A stretch of 64,000 bases of DNA, from contig CAMLMH010000007.1 of NCBI GenBank assembly GCA_946481315.1, positions 120,855-184,854 on the forward strand, in the 5' to 3' direction. Within the stretch, counting starts at the first letter, position 1. Every line of letters starts with the position of its first letter. A program made the position numbers and the translations under genes. Positions 43,835-51,770 of this stretch are shown here, one piece after another. This stretch comes from an uncultured Bacteriovorax sp. GTDB taxonomy: Bacteria > Bdellovibrionota > Bacteriovoracia > Bacteriovoracales > Bacteriovoracaceae. The notes under the pieces are model-generated. The model did not search any database, had not been told where the DNA came from, and saw only the letters and a program-made list of their open reading frames with translations.

Positions 43835-44316
43835 TTCAATCGGTTTCATTTCTTCTGCTGCTCACTGCTTTTTTAGCAGGCTGTTCTTCGACTCCTGAAA
43901 CTGAGCCGGAAGAAAAAACATATTCAGAAGAAACAAACCGGGCCTTTGAATTAATTGAACGTGGATATAATGCTCCTCCTTTAAAAAAAGCGCCTGCACC
44001 TAATCCCGCCCCGCAGATTGGAGAACCCCCGTCCTCTGATGCCGTTACATCTCGCACAACAAAAAAATCATTTGAGAGACCACCTACACCCACTGCAAAG
44101 GCCGGCCGCTCCGGAAAAAAATCTGAAAAGCTGATTGAGTTAAATCAAAATCTTGCTTTCTACTGCATGAAGCATCGGAATAATCCTGTCTTTAAGAATG
44201 ATGAAAAAAAATGTATGGATCATGTCAACCGGGTGCTGGCCGATTGCCAGAAACGGACTCCAGATGTTCATGCCTTGCTCTTATCCTGTGTAAAAAAACG
44301 TTTAGGAAAAATTTAA
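43831..44316 (+). CDS. Small proline-rich lipoprotein
   Basis: A 161-residue lipoprotein (SFLLLLTAFLAGCSSTP; lipobox LAGC). The mature protein starts with an acidic stretch, a Pro/Ala/Thr/Lys-rich probably disordered region (about 50-95), and a C-terminal helical part with four cysteines (FYCMKH, KKCMDH, ADCQKR, LSCVKK), likely forming disulfides. No family recognised. It overlaps the endonuclease gene by ATGA and is followed after 9 bases by the DTW-domain gene, so the three form an operon. Confidence 0.65.
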   Translation: MIQSVSFLLLLTAFLAGCSSTPETEPEEKTYSEETNRAFELIERGYNAPPLKKAPAPNPAPQIGEPPSSDAVTSRTTKKSFERPPTPTAKAGRSGKKSEKLIELNQNLAFYCMKHRNNPVFKNDEKKCMDHVNRVLADCQKRTPDVHALLLSCVKKRLGKI

Positions 44317-44325
44317 GGATAGTCA

Positions 44326-45033
44326 ATGAATACTCAGTACGAAAATTTACTAGAAGCCTATAAGAAAGAAAGCCGTGCTTTTTGTCCTAACTGTGAGTTT
44401 TTAAAATCACGTTGTCTCTGTGACACGATAAAGTTAATCGACAACAAAACTAAAATCGTTATTCTGCAACATAAAACAGAAACTAAGCATGCACTCAACA
44501 CTGCAAGAATTCTTTTAAAGAGCCTGCACAATGTAGCACTGTTTATTGGTGAAGATTTCACTCACAATGAGGAACTCAATCAGATACTGGAAAATCCCCA
44601 GAATAAATGTGCATTGATATTTCCGGGAGAAGACGCCATTACTCTGGACGGAGCGACGATTGATGCCACAAAAGGAGTCACTCACCTCATCATGATTGAC
44701 GGAACCTGGAGAAAGGCGCGCAAAATTTATTACCTTTCCAAGAATCTGCATTCACTGCTTTGTCTGCGTCTGGTTCCCCAGAACAAATCTCAATACCGCA
44801 TCCGCAAAAGCCCCAGCGACGAAGGACTCTCCACACTGGAAGCAACCGTTGAGTCGCTCAAATATTTTGAGCCTCAGCTGGAGACAAAAAGCCTGGAGCT
44901 CTCATTTAAAAAGATGATTGATTTTCAGATTGAGAAAATGGGTGAAGATGTTTATCGCAAAAATTATACAGACAAGAGATTAGACGACCTCAGAAGCAGC
45001 AAATTTGAAACAAAGAAAAGAGAGCAGCATTAG
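44326..45033 (+). CDS. DTW-domain tRNA-uridine aminocarboxypropyltransferase
   Basis: A 235-residue protein. The N-terminal zinc-knuckle-like CPNC...CLC (about 19-31) and then ILQHKTETKHALNTARIL, IMIDGTWRKARKIYY and YRIRKSPSDEGLSTLEAT are the hallmarks of the DTW family (TapT/TrcT), which transfers the aminocarboxypropyl group of SAM to a tRNA uridine (acp3U). The family triad is DGTW here. Start ATG at 44326, after AAGGATAG, 9 bases behind the lipoprotein gene. The stop codon lies in the loop of the following terminator. Confidence 0.9.
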   Translation: MNTQYENLLEAYKKESRAFCPNCEFLKSRCLCDTIKLIDNKTKIVILQHKTETKHALNTARILLKSLHNVALFIGEDFTHNEELNQILENPQNKCALIFPGEDAITLDGATIDATKGVTHLIMIDGTWRKARKIYYLSKNLHSLLCLRLVPQNKSQYRIRKSPSDEGLSTLEATVESLKYFEPQLETKSLELSFKKMIDFQIEKMGEDVYRKNYTDKRLDDLRSSKFETKKREQH

Positions 45034-45050
45034 AGCGCTCTCTTTTCTTT
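45016..45050. terminator. Bidirectional terminator overlapping the DTW gene stop
   Basis: Perfect 10-bp stem AAAAGAGAGC (45016-45025) and GCTCTCTTTT (45037-45046) with an 11-base loop that contains the TAG stop of the DTW gene. CTTT follows on the plus strand. It separates the convergent DTW and HiPIP genes. Confidence 0.75.
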
Positions 45051-45060
45051 AAAATAAAGA

Positions 45061-45408
45061 TTACTTTTTAAGGTAAGACTTACACCAGCCACAGTTTGTC
45101 ACATACTTCATCCCCATCATTGTACAAGGAGCGAAGCCGCCTTCAGCTTTTTTATCGTTGTAGTACTTACAGTTTCCACAAGTTTGGCCTTTAACATATT
45201 TAGTGTTTTTTGACTGCTCAGCAGCCACTACGTAATCAAGACTTTTTGCCATACCAACACCTGGCTCAGCAACCTGTTTACCAGCTGGTGCAGTGGCAGG
45301 ACAAGCAGCTGCCTGAGCAGAAGTTGCCTTTAAAAAAAGAGGAGCAACTACACCCCCCACTACGGCAAATTTAAAGAACGAACGACGGTTTAAGTTTTTT
45401 TCTTCCAT
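45061..45408 (-). CDS. High-potential iron-sulfur protein (HiPIP), Tat-exported
   Basis: A 115-residue protein from the ATG at 45408 (GGAGAG just upstream); a 10-residue longer frame lacks a site. The signal has a twin-arginine motif (NRRSFFKFAVVGG), as expected for a cofactor protein folded before export. Cluster ligands: Cys 77 and 80 (TCGNCKYY), Cys 95 (APCTMMG) and Cys 109 (GWC). An additional Cys 106, three residues before the last ligand, is not usual. HiPIPs carry electrons in the periplasm between respiratory or photosynthetic complexes. Monocistronic. Confidence 0.92.
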   Translation of the reverse strand: MEEKNLNRRSFFKFAVVGGVVAPLFLKATSAQAAACPATAPAGKQVAEPGVGMAKSLDYVVAAEQSKNTKYVKGQTCGNCKYYNDKKAEGGFAPCTMMGMKYVTNCGWCKSYLKK

Positions 45409-45611
45409 AATCTCTCCAATATTTAAATGAACCTTCACAGGAGGTTAGCATGATTTCAGTCAAAAGGCATGGACTAGTTACAGGAAAGTTTAATCATTTT
45501 AGTTACTTAGATCCTAACAACTGTTTGACCCTTCAAACATCAATAAACTTTTAAAAGCGCGAAGCTTTTGATAAACAAAACGCATAAAAATTTAAATGAG
45601 AAAAGGCCATC

Positions 45612-46046
45612 ATGGAACAAACGAATCAAATTGAGCCCGTAGAGTACTACTTCGAAAGCACCCAGGACATTCTGATTGAAGTGTTTCCTCAGTACGTGCC
45701 TGAGCGCTCGATGCCCGAAAATAATCAGTATTTTTATGCCTATAAAATCCGAATAACCAACAATGGCGACGTCTCCTGCAGAGTCATTCACCGCCACTGG
45801 AAAATCAAAGATGGTAACGGAAAAACCTACGACGTTCAGGGCTCCGGTGTGGTTGGAGAACAACCAATGATTGCTCCGGGTGAGCATTTCGAGTATACGA
45901 GCTTTTGTCCCCTACACTCTCCGTACGGAAACATGCGCGGCAAATACCAGATGATCGACGAGTTCGGAAACCGATTCTGGGTCAATGTCCCGGTATTTTT
46001 CTTCCGTCCGCCGATGACCTCGTCTAATGACAGACACATTCAGTAG
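45612..46046 (+). CDS. apaG: ApaG domain protein
   Basis: A 144-residue protein with the ApaG immunoglobulin-like beta-sandwich: IEVFPQYVPERS, YAYKIRITNNGDVSCRVIHRHWKIKDGNGKTYDVQGSGVVGEQPMIAPGEHFEYTSFCPL and GNMRGKYQMIDEFGNRFWV are near-identical to family consensus. The biochemical role is still unsettled; mutants in enterobacteria affect Co2+ resistance, and it is often near pyrophosphohydrolase genes. A weak A/T-rich hairpin (45553-45569) lies in the about 200-base leader. Transcribed alone. Confidence 0.93.
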   Translation: MEQTNQIEPVEYYFESTQDILIEVFPQYVPERSMPENNQYFYAYKIRITNNGDVSCRVIHRHWKIKDGNGKTYDVQGSGVVGEQPMIAPGEHFEYTSFCPLHSPYGNMRGKYQMIDEFGNRFWVNVPVFFFRPPMTSSNDRHIQ

Positions 46047-46123
46047 TTTTTGCTTTTCAGCTTATCTTTTTTTTGCCTTAATTTTGTTAGAAAAATTTAT
46101 TTAGACTTAGAGGAGTCTCTAAC

Positions 46124-46894
46124 ATGCTTAAGGCCATTACTTTCTCACTCATTACGCTCATCTCTTTTAATGTTTTTTCTGCGGATCTCGATGCAGTTAA
46201 AAAGGCCGGCAAGCTTCGGGTCGCCGTCGACACCACTTATCCGCCGATGGAATTTGAATCGGTTGACGGAAAAATTATCGGAATGGATGTGGATCTGGCC
46301 CGCGCCCTGGCCGCTGAATTAAAAGTTGAGGCGGAGTTTGTGGTCATGCCTTGGGACGGAATTCTGGCCGGGTTGCAGTCCAACCGCTACGACATCATCA
46401 TGTCATCAATGAACATCACACCGGAGCGATCGCAACAGGTAAATTTCATTCCTTACCTGACGATGGGACAAGTTTTCGTGGTGAAAAAAACTGCAAAGCC
46501 AGTTCTAAAAGACGCTGATCTCGCTAACCGGACAGTGGCCGTTCAGGTCGATACAACTTCTTTTTCTGCTGTCGAGGCCATAAAAAATGCCGGGATCAAA
46601 ATTAAAGACATTAAAACATTTCCAGGAGCGACCGAGACATTTTCTGCCCTCAAGGCCAATCAGGCAGATGTCATTGTCACAGACGAAGCTGTCGGCCGCT
46701 ATTACGCCGGTCTGGATGCTAAAACTTTCCTGGTTTCAGGTAATGCCATCAAGCCGGAGCCAATCGGTATAGCGGTTAAAAAAAGCGACACCAAACTGCT
46801 TTCTGCACTGGAAACAGCACTAAAAACCATAAAGTCCAACGGAAAGTACGCAAAGATTTACAAGGAATGGCTGAAAGCTGAGCCAAAACTGTAA
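46124..46894 (+). CDS. Amino-acid ABC transporter substrate-binding protein
   Basis: A 256-residue periplasmic protein with a signal peptide (TFSLITLISFNVFS, cleavage near SADL) and the SBP_bac_3 signature GMDVDLARALAAEL. Opening LRVAVDTTYPPMEF and later ANRTVAVQVDTTS and ADVIVTDEAVGRYYAGL are typical of basic or polar amino-acid binders (ArtJ/GlnH/FliY types). It delivers ligand to the permease and ATPase that follow. The GAGGAG site lies in the loop of a small hairpin, AGACT (46103-46107) with AGTCT (46114-46118), of possible regulatory meaning. Confidence 0.93.
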   Translation: MLKAITFSLITLISFNVFSADLDAVKKAGKLRVAVDTTYPPMEFESVDGKIIGMDVDLARALAAELKVEAEFVVMPWDGILAGLQSNRYDIIMSSMNITPERSQQVNFIPYLTMGQVFVVKKTAKPVLKDADLANRTVAVQVDTTSFSAVEAIKNAGIKIKDIKTFPGATETFSALKANQADVIVTDEAVGRYYAGLDAKTFLVSGNAIKPEPIGIAVKKSDTKLLSALETALKTIKSNGKYAKIYKEWLKAEPKL

Positions 46895-47596
46895 TTGATC
46901 ATGGATGCTTCTGAACTTTCATTTCTCGCTTTTTCTAAAATGATTATCCTTCCGCGCCTAGCGGAAGGAATGCTGATAACGTTGAAACTTACCTTCGTCA
47001 GTGCTTTTTTCGGACTGATTTTAGGAATGGTTATCGCTTTATTTCGCCTCTCCAGCATAAAAATTTTTAGCTGGTTTTCTCTTCTCTACATTACTTTATT
47101 TCGGGGAACCCCCCTCTTACTGCAGATTCTTTTTGTCTATTTTGCACTTCCGACTTTGCTGGAAGCATACGGCTCCACATTTGTGCTCGATTCTTTTAAT
47201 GCCGGTGTTCTCGCGCTCTCCTTAAACAGTGCAGCTTATCTCGCCGAAATTTACCGCGCGGGAATTCTTTCCATCCCTAAAGGACAGACGGAAGCCGCCA
47301 GAGCATTGGGACTATCCAAACATCAGACGATGATGAAAGTTGTGATACCTCAAACCTATCGCCGAATCATTCCGCCAATTGTAAACGAGCTCTCAGCGCT
47401 CACCAAAGAAACGTCTCTTGTTTCAGTCATTTCACTCAGTGAATTGTTGTATGTCACCCAACGAATCGGTGCCAAGTATCTCCGAGTCTGGGAAGTCTAT
47501 TTCTGGGCAGCTATGGGCTATCTGATTATTGTCCTGGCACTCAGTCTGCTCGCCTCGCATCTGGAAAAAGGTCTGGAAAAAAGAGGAGGAGTCTGA
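46895..47596 (+). CDS. Amino-acid ABC transporter permease
   Basis: A 233-residue HisM/GlnP-type permease with about five membrane helices. The coupling loop [33 protein letters not shown] is the family EAA motif, and [13 protein letters not shown] is typical of the HEQRo subgroup. Start: TTG at 46895 immediately after the previous stop, or ATG at 46901; neither has a strong ribosome-binding site, so translation is probably coupled. It forms a homodimer in the inner membrane. Two bases separate it from the ATPase gene. Confidence 0.93.
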   Translation: MIMDASELSFLAFSKMIILPRLAEGMLITLKLTFVSAFFGLILGMVIALFRLSSIKIFSWFSLLYITLFRGTPLLLQILFVYFALPTLLEAYGSTFVLDSFNAGVLALSLNSAAYLAEIYRAGILSIPKGQTEAARALGLSKHQTMMKVVIPQTYRRIIPPIVNELSALTKETSLVSVISLSELLYVTQRIGAKYLRVWEVYFWAAMGYLIIVLALSLLASHLEKGLEKRGGV

Positions 47597-47598
47597 CA

Positions 47599-48342
47599 AT
47601 GAAATCCGGCGAAGTTATTCTGGAAATAAAAAATCTCTCAAAAAAATTCGGGACTCACACTGTCCTGAAAGATATTTCCACCTCGGTTACTAAGGGGGAA
47701 GTTGTTGTCATCATCGGTCCATCCGGTTCAGGAAAATCCACTTTTCTCCGCTGCCTGAATTTTCTGGAAAGACCGGACGGTGGTGAAATCGTTTTCAAAG
47801 GTTCCGTAATGTCTTCCGATGTTGAAGAGGCCGGACTCGACCTGCATCGGGCGAAAATGGGAATGGTTTTTCAAAGTTTCAATTTATTTCCGCATCTCAA
47901 CGTGCTCAGTAACATCACACTTGCTCCCATTAATGTTTTGAAAAAAAATAAAACGCAAGCAGAGAGCGTGGCAAAAGAACTTTTAAACCGCGTGGGCCTG
48001 GCAGAAAAAATCCATGCCTACCCCCGCGATCTCTCCGGAGGTCAGCAGCAGCGTGTGGCCATTGCCCGTGCTCTTGCCATGAGTCCTGACGTTATGCTTT
48101 TTGATGAAGCCACCTCCGCGCTCGATCCGGAACTGGTAGGTGAAGTCTTAAAAGTTATGAAAGATCTCGCCCGAAGCGGCATGACCATGGTGGTAGTCAC
48201 GCATGAAATGAATTTCGCCCGTGAAGTTGCGGATCGGGTGATCTTTATGGATCAGGGATTAATAGTTGAGCAGGGAACTCCGGAAGAAGTTTTTTCCCAA
48301 ACCCGCGAAAAGCGCACGATCGACTTCCTCAGAAAACTCTAA
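47599..48342 (+). CDS. Amino-acid ABC transporter ATP-binding protein
   Basis: A 247-residue ATPase of the GlnQ/HisP family: Walker [11 protein letters not shown]-loop [11 protein letters not shown], signature LSGGQQQRV, Walker [15 protein letters not shown] and H-loop VTHE. With the two upstream genes it makes a complete polar amino-acid importer, so the uptake system can stand alone. GGAGGAG precedes the ATG. No terminator follows; the next gene begins 33 bases on and may be partly read through. Confidence 0.95.
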   Translation: MKSGEVILEIKNLSKKFGTHTVLKDISTSVTKGEVVVIIGPSGSGKSTFLRCLNFLERPDGGEIVFKGSVMSSDVEEAGLDLHRAKMGMVFQSFNLFPHLNVLSNITLAPINVLKKNKTQAESVAKELLNRVGLAEKIHAYPRDLSGGQQQRVAIARALAMSPDVMLFDEATSALDPELVGEVLKVMKDLARSGMTMVVVTHEMNFAREVADRVIFMDQGLIVEQGTPEEVFSQTREKRTIDFLRKL

Positions 48343-48354
48343 TTTAACTACTGC

Positions 48355-48376
48355 TTTCCTCCGAATAAGGAGGAAT
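48355..48376 (+). promoter_or_regulatory. Hairpin masking the ribosome-binding site
   Basis: TTCCTCC (48356-48362) pairs perfectly with GGAGGAA (48369-48375), loop GAATAA, burying the Shine-Dalgarno sequence and the first base of the start codon at 48375. SD-to-ATG spacing is also unusually short. Candidate translational control element. Confidence 0.5.
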
Positions 48377-49541
48377 GAAGAAGTTATCAGTCATCATTTT
48401 CCTACTGCTGTTGTCACATGAATCTTTTTCGATGGGTTCCAAACGTCCATCTCCGAATCCAACTCCCTCGCCGTCTCCTGCTCCGACTCCCGCTCCTGTT
48501 CCGGTTTCTAAACCAACTCTGGATTTTGGCGAAGCTCTCGATGCTGATGCTTTTAAAAATACTTCTGCCCAGATCGGCCCGCAGGTTGATGAAACACTGA
48601 GTGGATCCGAACTGACTGAAACACGAACCATTCTGAATGTTGATCAGGTAGATAAATGTTCCGTCAGCGGAAATCTTAATGAAACGTTCGCTGATCAGAT
48701 CAGCTACTATTCTTCCGAATTAATTGAAGACGTTCCGGCCATGGTGGGAATGATCGGAAGTTCTTATGGAACTCCGGCGAGTGATAATAATTATTTTCCG
48801 ACATCACTCATTCGCCATCCGTTGTGTGAATCATCAGAAGAATCACTATCCCGCACAATCAACAAAGTTCCTGGACAGGCCACCATCGATAAGCTCAATC
48901 GTTTTGCCGCGGAAGTAAATTCACTTCGATCAGCAGTGCTGAGAGGTGATCAGGCGGCCAAGGCTGAACTGCTCAGTACTTGGTCGCGCCTCTTCTCCTG
49001 TCTGGCCTATACCGAATCTCTTTCGACAGCAGATTCCTCTTCCTCCAACAATGTCGCTGCTAAAGTCGCTCCGGCAGGCTTTAGAAAACCGGCGGGTGTA
49101 AAATTCTATGAAGATCCGGCCCAGGATCAGGCTTCACGATTAAACATCGGAATGTTTCAGTTCACTCCTAATTCCAGCGGAAACGTCCGTCCGTGTCTCA
49201 AGGCCTGGAATGTGCTTAATCGCTCGCGCCCTGCCTGTATTGTGAATGAAAAAGCTTCGCAGTCGGAACTGATCAAAGTTTTAGGAAGCTCTCTGCAGGC
49301 CTTCAATGCCTTTTGTGGTGTTCACAAAGTAATTCAGACATTCGCTATTCAGGTCAATACAACGAAAACCAGTGCCACGCATCCGGACAATATCTCCGGC
49401 GGGAAGCTGAAAGCTCATGAACAGCGTTGTGTGACTCCGCATTTTCAGGCAGGACGGGCCTACAATCACTTCGGACCGTTTCAGAACTCTACGGGATCTA
49501 ATTTAGAAAAATTATTCTCATGTGTGGAAAGATCGCACTGA
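48375..49541 (+). CDS. Exported protein with possible lysozyme-like domain
   Basis: A 388-residue protein with a signal peptide (SVIIFLLLLSHESFS) and a Pro-rich spacer of about 28 residues (SPNPTPSPSPAPTPAPVPV). The globular part (about 95-388) has eight or more cysteines and contains LFSCLAYTESLS and later LNIGMFQFTPNSSG, whose spacing (a Glu before, then a G-M-F-Q motif) recalls lytic transglycosylase or goose-type lysozyme folds. I treat that as a hint only. A peptidoglycan-active role would suit a predator. Start MKK at 48375 is chosen for the signal peptide, although its ribosome-binding site is buried in a hairpin. Confidence 0.68.
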   Translation: MKKLSVIIFLLLLSHESFSMGSKRPSPNPTPSPSPAPTPAPVPVSKPTLDFGEALDADAFKNTSAQIGPQVDETLSGSELTETRTILNVDQVDKCSVSGNLNETFADQISYYSSELIEDVPAMVGMIGSSYGTPASDNNYFPTSLIRHPLCESSEESLSRTINKVPGQATIDKLNRFAAEVNSLRSAVLRGDQAAKAELLSTWSRLFSCLAYTESLSTADSSSSNNVAAKVAPAGFRKPAGVKFYEDPAQDQASRLNIGMFQFTPNSSGNVRPCLKAWNVLNRSRPACIVNEKASQSELIKVLGSSLQAFNAFCGVHKVIQTFAIQVNTTKTSATHPDNISGGKLKAHEQRCVTPHFQAGRAYNHFGPFQNSTGSNLEKLFSCVERSH

Positions 49542-49841
49542 TCATTCTGAACGATACCAGACTTCGATTGCACCAATGGAATCATCCTGCATGATATCGA
49601 TATAAAAATCGGCTTCAGCTCCCAGAATATTGATGCTTTTTTTAAATTGCCAGGCCTCTCTGCCCACAAACTGAAAATTCACATTCTTTCCATTCACTTT
49701 TGTCGATAGTGTTATGCACCTGGGAAGCTCTCTTACCAGCAATTCAGTTAATGAAGGATGTTTCTGCAGAAATGAATCTGATGCTGCCGCCTCTTTAATG
49801 ACGGAAATCATCCAGGCGGGGTCGAAATTTGAATTAGTCAT
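49542..49841 (-). CDS. Small cytoplasmic protein of unknown function
   Basis: A 99-residue protein starting at the ATG at 49841, preceded by AAGGAAGAC; the longer frame to 49871 overlaps the upstream gene more and lacks a site. It has no signal or membrane segment, a helical N-terminus (WMISVIKEAAASDSFLQKHPSL) and a beta-rich C-terminus (VNFQFVGREAWQFKK, ADFYIDIMQDD, GAIEVWYRS). No family recognised. It overlaps the upstream small membrane protein gene by 8 bases, so the pair is coupled. Confidence 0.6.
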   Translation of the reverse strand: MTNSNFDPAWMISVIKEAAASDSFLQKHPSLTELLVRELPRCITLSTKVNGKNVNFQFVGREAWQFKKSINILGAEADFYIDIMQDDSIGAIEVWYRSE

Positions 49842-50022
49842 TTGTCTTCCTTGAAATTTGGTAAATGCCATAACCCAAACTCACAAGAGCTAATAGAGTT
49901 ATGAGATAGGAAACCATGTCCAAATCCCTATTCGATCCGGGTCCTTTTAAATTGGGAATTACTATTGCGAAGAATGACCAAAGTCCAATTGTGATCATAA
50001 TCCTAAAAGCTCCCTTTTTCAT
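49834..50022 (-). CDS. Small two-helix membrane protein
   Basis: A 62-residue protein from the ATG at 50022, which has AAAGGG 6 bases upstream (an ATG at 50028 lies within that spacing). Two hydrophobic helices (IMITIGLWSFFAIVIPNL and VSYLITLLALVSLGYGIY) separated by a short polar loop. No family recognised. It overlaps the downstream gene by 8 bases, forming a two-gene unit that is divergent from the RAYT gene. Confidence 0.55.
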   Translation of the reverse strand: MKKGAFRIMITIGLWSFFAIVIPNLKGPGSNRDLDMVSYLITLLALVSLGYGIYQISRKTND

Positions 50023-50043
50023 GTTCATCCCTTTATAAAAGCA

Positions 50044-50072
50044 TTGACATCAATATCTGCCTAAATTAAATT
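50044..50072 (+). promoter_or_regulatory. Candidate promoter of the RAYT gene, implying a leaderless mRNA
   Basis: Perfect -35 TTGACA (50044-50049), 17-base spacer, TAAATT (50067-50072). The expected start of transcription is at about 50079, next to the ATG at 50080, and no Shine-Dalgarno sequence is present. Confidence 0.45.
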
Positions 50073-50079
50073 ATCGTCA

Positions 50080-50715
50080 ATGAAAAAGCGGACATTATTT
50101 AACATTAAAGGTGCTGGAAGACCGGCGATTCACGACCGTGGAATCAGGCATATTGCTCGGGATGAAATTAAGCGACTCACTGTTTTGCATCTGACAGTTA
50201 AAATTGAAAAGGCCAAGGCCGGTTTGAAGAATAAAACGACTCTTCAGTTATTAAGGCGGGCGATTTTAAAAGCACGGAAAATGGGACTGTCCATCGTTCA
50301 CTACACACTGGAATTCGATCATGTTCACATGCTGGTGGAAACAAATAATAATGAAACGCTGGCCCGTGGAATGCAGTCGTTTGGAATTACGCTCAGTAAG
50401 GGAATCAATAAAATCAAAGCGACCAGCGGACAGGTTTTTAAAACCCGATATCACTTTCGCAAACTTAAGACGCCTTCAGAAATCAAAAATGCACTCGCCT
50501 ACATTCTGGGTAACGGGATCAAACACAAAAGCAGCTCGTTTATTAATCAATATAACACACTCATGGCAGTGAAAAATTACGGAAAACTGTATCCGGGGTT
50601 TGAATCGAAAATCACAGATGTGATTAAACACAGCACGGAGCTACTGCGCTGGAAGGAAGAATTGCAGCGAACACTCGCCTCACCGCAAAGTTTTCTTTTA
50701 AGCCAGCTTGTCTAG
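50080..50715 (+). CDS. REP-associated tyrosine transposase (RAYT)
   Basis: A 211-residue Y1 (IS200-like) transposase. The HUH motif is FDHVHML (His about 81 and 83) and the catalytic tyrosine is about 131 in LAYILGNGIKH; the N-terminal GAGRPAIHDRGIRHIARDEI is the form seen in RAYTs. RAYTs cut and join single-stranded DNA at REP palindromes and are usually single-copy, domesticated chromosomal genes. No terminal repeats or REP clusters are evident around it. The last 18 bases overlap the end of the convergent glycosyltransferase gene. Translation appears leaderless. Confidence 0.9.
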   Translation: MKKRTLFNIKGAGRPAIHDRGIRHIARDEIKRLTVLHLTVKIEKAKAGLKNKTTLQLLRRAILKARKMGLSIVHYTLEFDHVHMLVETNNNETLARGMQSFGITLSKGINKIKATSGQVFKTRYHFRKLKTPSEIKNALAYILGNGIKHKSSSFINQYNTLMAVKNYGKLYPGFESKITDVIKHSTELLRWKEELQRTLASPQSFLLSQLV

Positions 50716-51744
50716 CGCCCGCTTCATCGCCGCCTTAAATTTAATATCGTGATAGGCCATGGCATGAGCGCGGAGTTTTTGTCCTTCTAATTCTTTTTCG
50801 TGAGCATCCACATTTTGCAGGACTTTGTGAAAGGTTTCTTTATCCAGGCGATCAATGAAAGTGATGCCGGCACCATTAATCCACTTCTGCAGATTTTTAA
50901 TGACGACAACCGGGCGCCCGGTGGCCAGAGTGCCTAGTGGGTATTGCGGGAAATTTTCGGTGTTAAAAGAAATCAGAGCGCGAGATGCGGCCAGAACCGG
51001 AACGTGTTCACCGGCGCAGCGGTTACCAAAAAAAGTATTCTCCGGATAGGTCGTTTTCAAAGCACTGAGATGCTCATCGCTGCCGATGAATTGAAATTGA
51101 TAATTCCATTCATTCATCCACGTAATGATATTTTTAGCGTCATCCATTGAAAGCCCCTGGGCCTCAATTAAGTAAAAATGATGTTTGAACATATCCTTTG
51201 GAAAAAGAGCATAATCACTGACCCGAAACGGCGGCGACATGATTTCAACTTCTGGTTTAAGAGTCTTTAGTTTTTCCTGAAGGTCTTCACGAGTCACGAA
51301 CAAATGATCAGTATTTTTTAATGACTTCTCAACCCAGTTACGCAGGTAGGGGGCAAAAAGTTTCTGCACAAAAGTCTGGTTAATTTTTCCCTCCAGATCC
51401 AGATCGTAGAGATAACAGAGCAGTTTACTGGTATCGCAACGGCGAATCCCCTGGGAAAAGCCTTTAGATACATTGATAATGTAGTCATACTCACAGGAGA
51501 TAAATAAATTACGGGCAAGAGAAGGAAGTTTATGAGCGTGCTTGAAAAATTCTGCTTCTGTCGTCACTATTTTAGAAAGATATGTAGAGCGGATTCTTCT
51601 TTGTTCAATATGACCTAGAATTGATCCCGCTTTGTGAGCAAAACAATAAATAGGAGCTTCCGGAAAAATTTCACAGAGGCTTTCAATAATTTCAGTGTAA
51701 TGATTTCTTCCCAGCAGATGATCACATGTAATAGCAACTTTCAC
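50698..51744 (-). CDS. Glycosyltransferase, GT4-like
   Basis: A 348-residue protein from the GTG at 51744, which has AGGA 8 bases upstream and gives MKVAITCDHLL, the normal opening of GT-B glycosyltransferases; a GTG at 51762 without a site would add six residues. Features: an N-terminal Rossmann-like half with YDYIINVSKGFSQG, a hinge near LFVTREDLQEKL, and a C-terminal half with QFIGSDEHLSAL and the ISFNTENFPQYPLGTLATGRPVVV donor-site region in place of the usual E-x7-E. It probably adds a sugar to surface polysaccharide or LPS. It follows the nucleotide-sugar epimerase gene by 26 bases. Confidence 0.8.
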   Translation of the reverse strand: MKVAITCDHLLGRNHYTEIIESLCEIFPEAPIYCFAHKAGSILGHIEQRRIRSTYLSKIVTTEAEFFKHAHKLPSLARNLFISCEYDYIINVSKGFSQGIRRCDTSKLLCYLYDLDLEGKINQTFVQKLFAPYLRNWVEKSLKNTDHLFVTREDLQEKLKTLKPEVEIMSPPFRVSDYALFPKDMFKHHFYLIEAQGLSMDDAKNIITWMNEWNYQFQFIGSDEHLSALKTTYPENTFFGNRCAGEHVPVLAASRALISFNTENFPQYPLGTLATGRPVVVIKNLQKWINGAGITFIDRLDKETFHKVLQNVDAHEKELEGQKLRAHAMAYHDIKFKAAMKRALDKLA

Positions 51745-51770
51745 TTCACTTATCCTTTTCACTTTTTTAT

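Noticed and set aside
45553..45569. AAAAGC/GCTTTT hairpin before apaG
   Set aside because: Only 6 bp and AT-rich, with no T tract; not convincing as a terminator or riboswitch.
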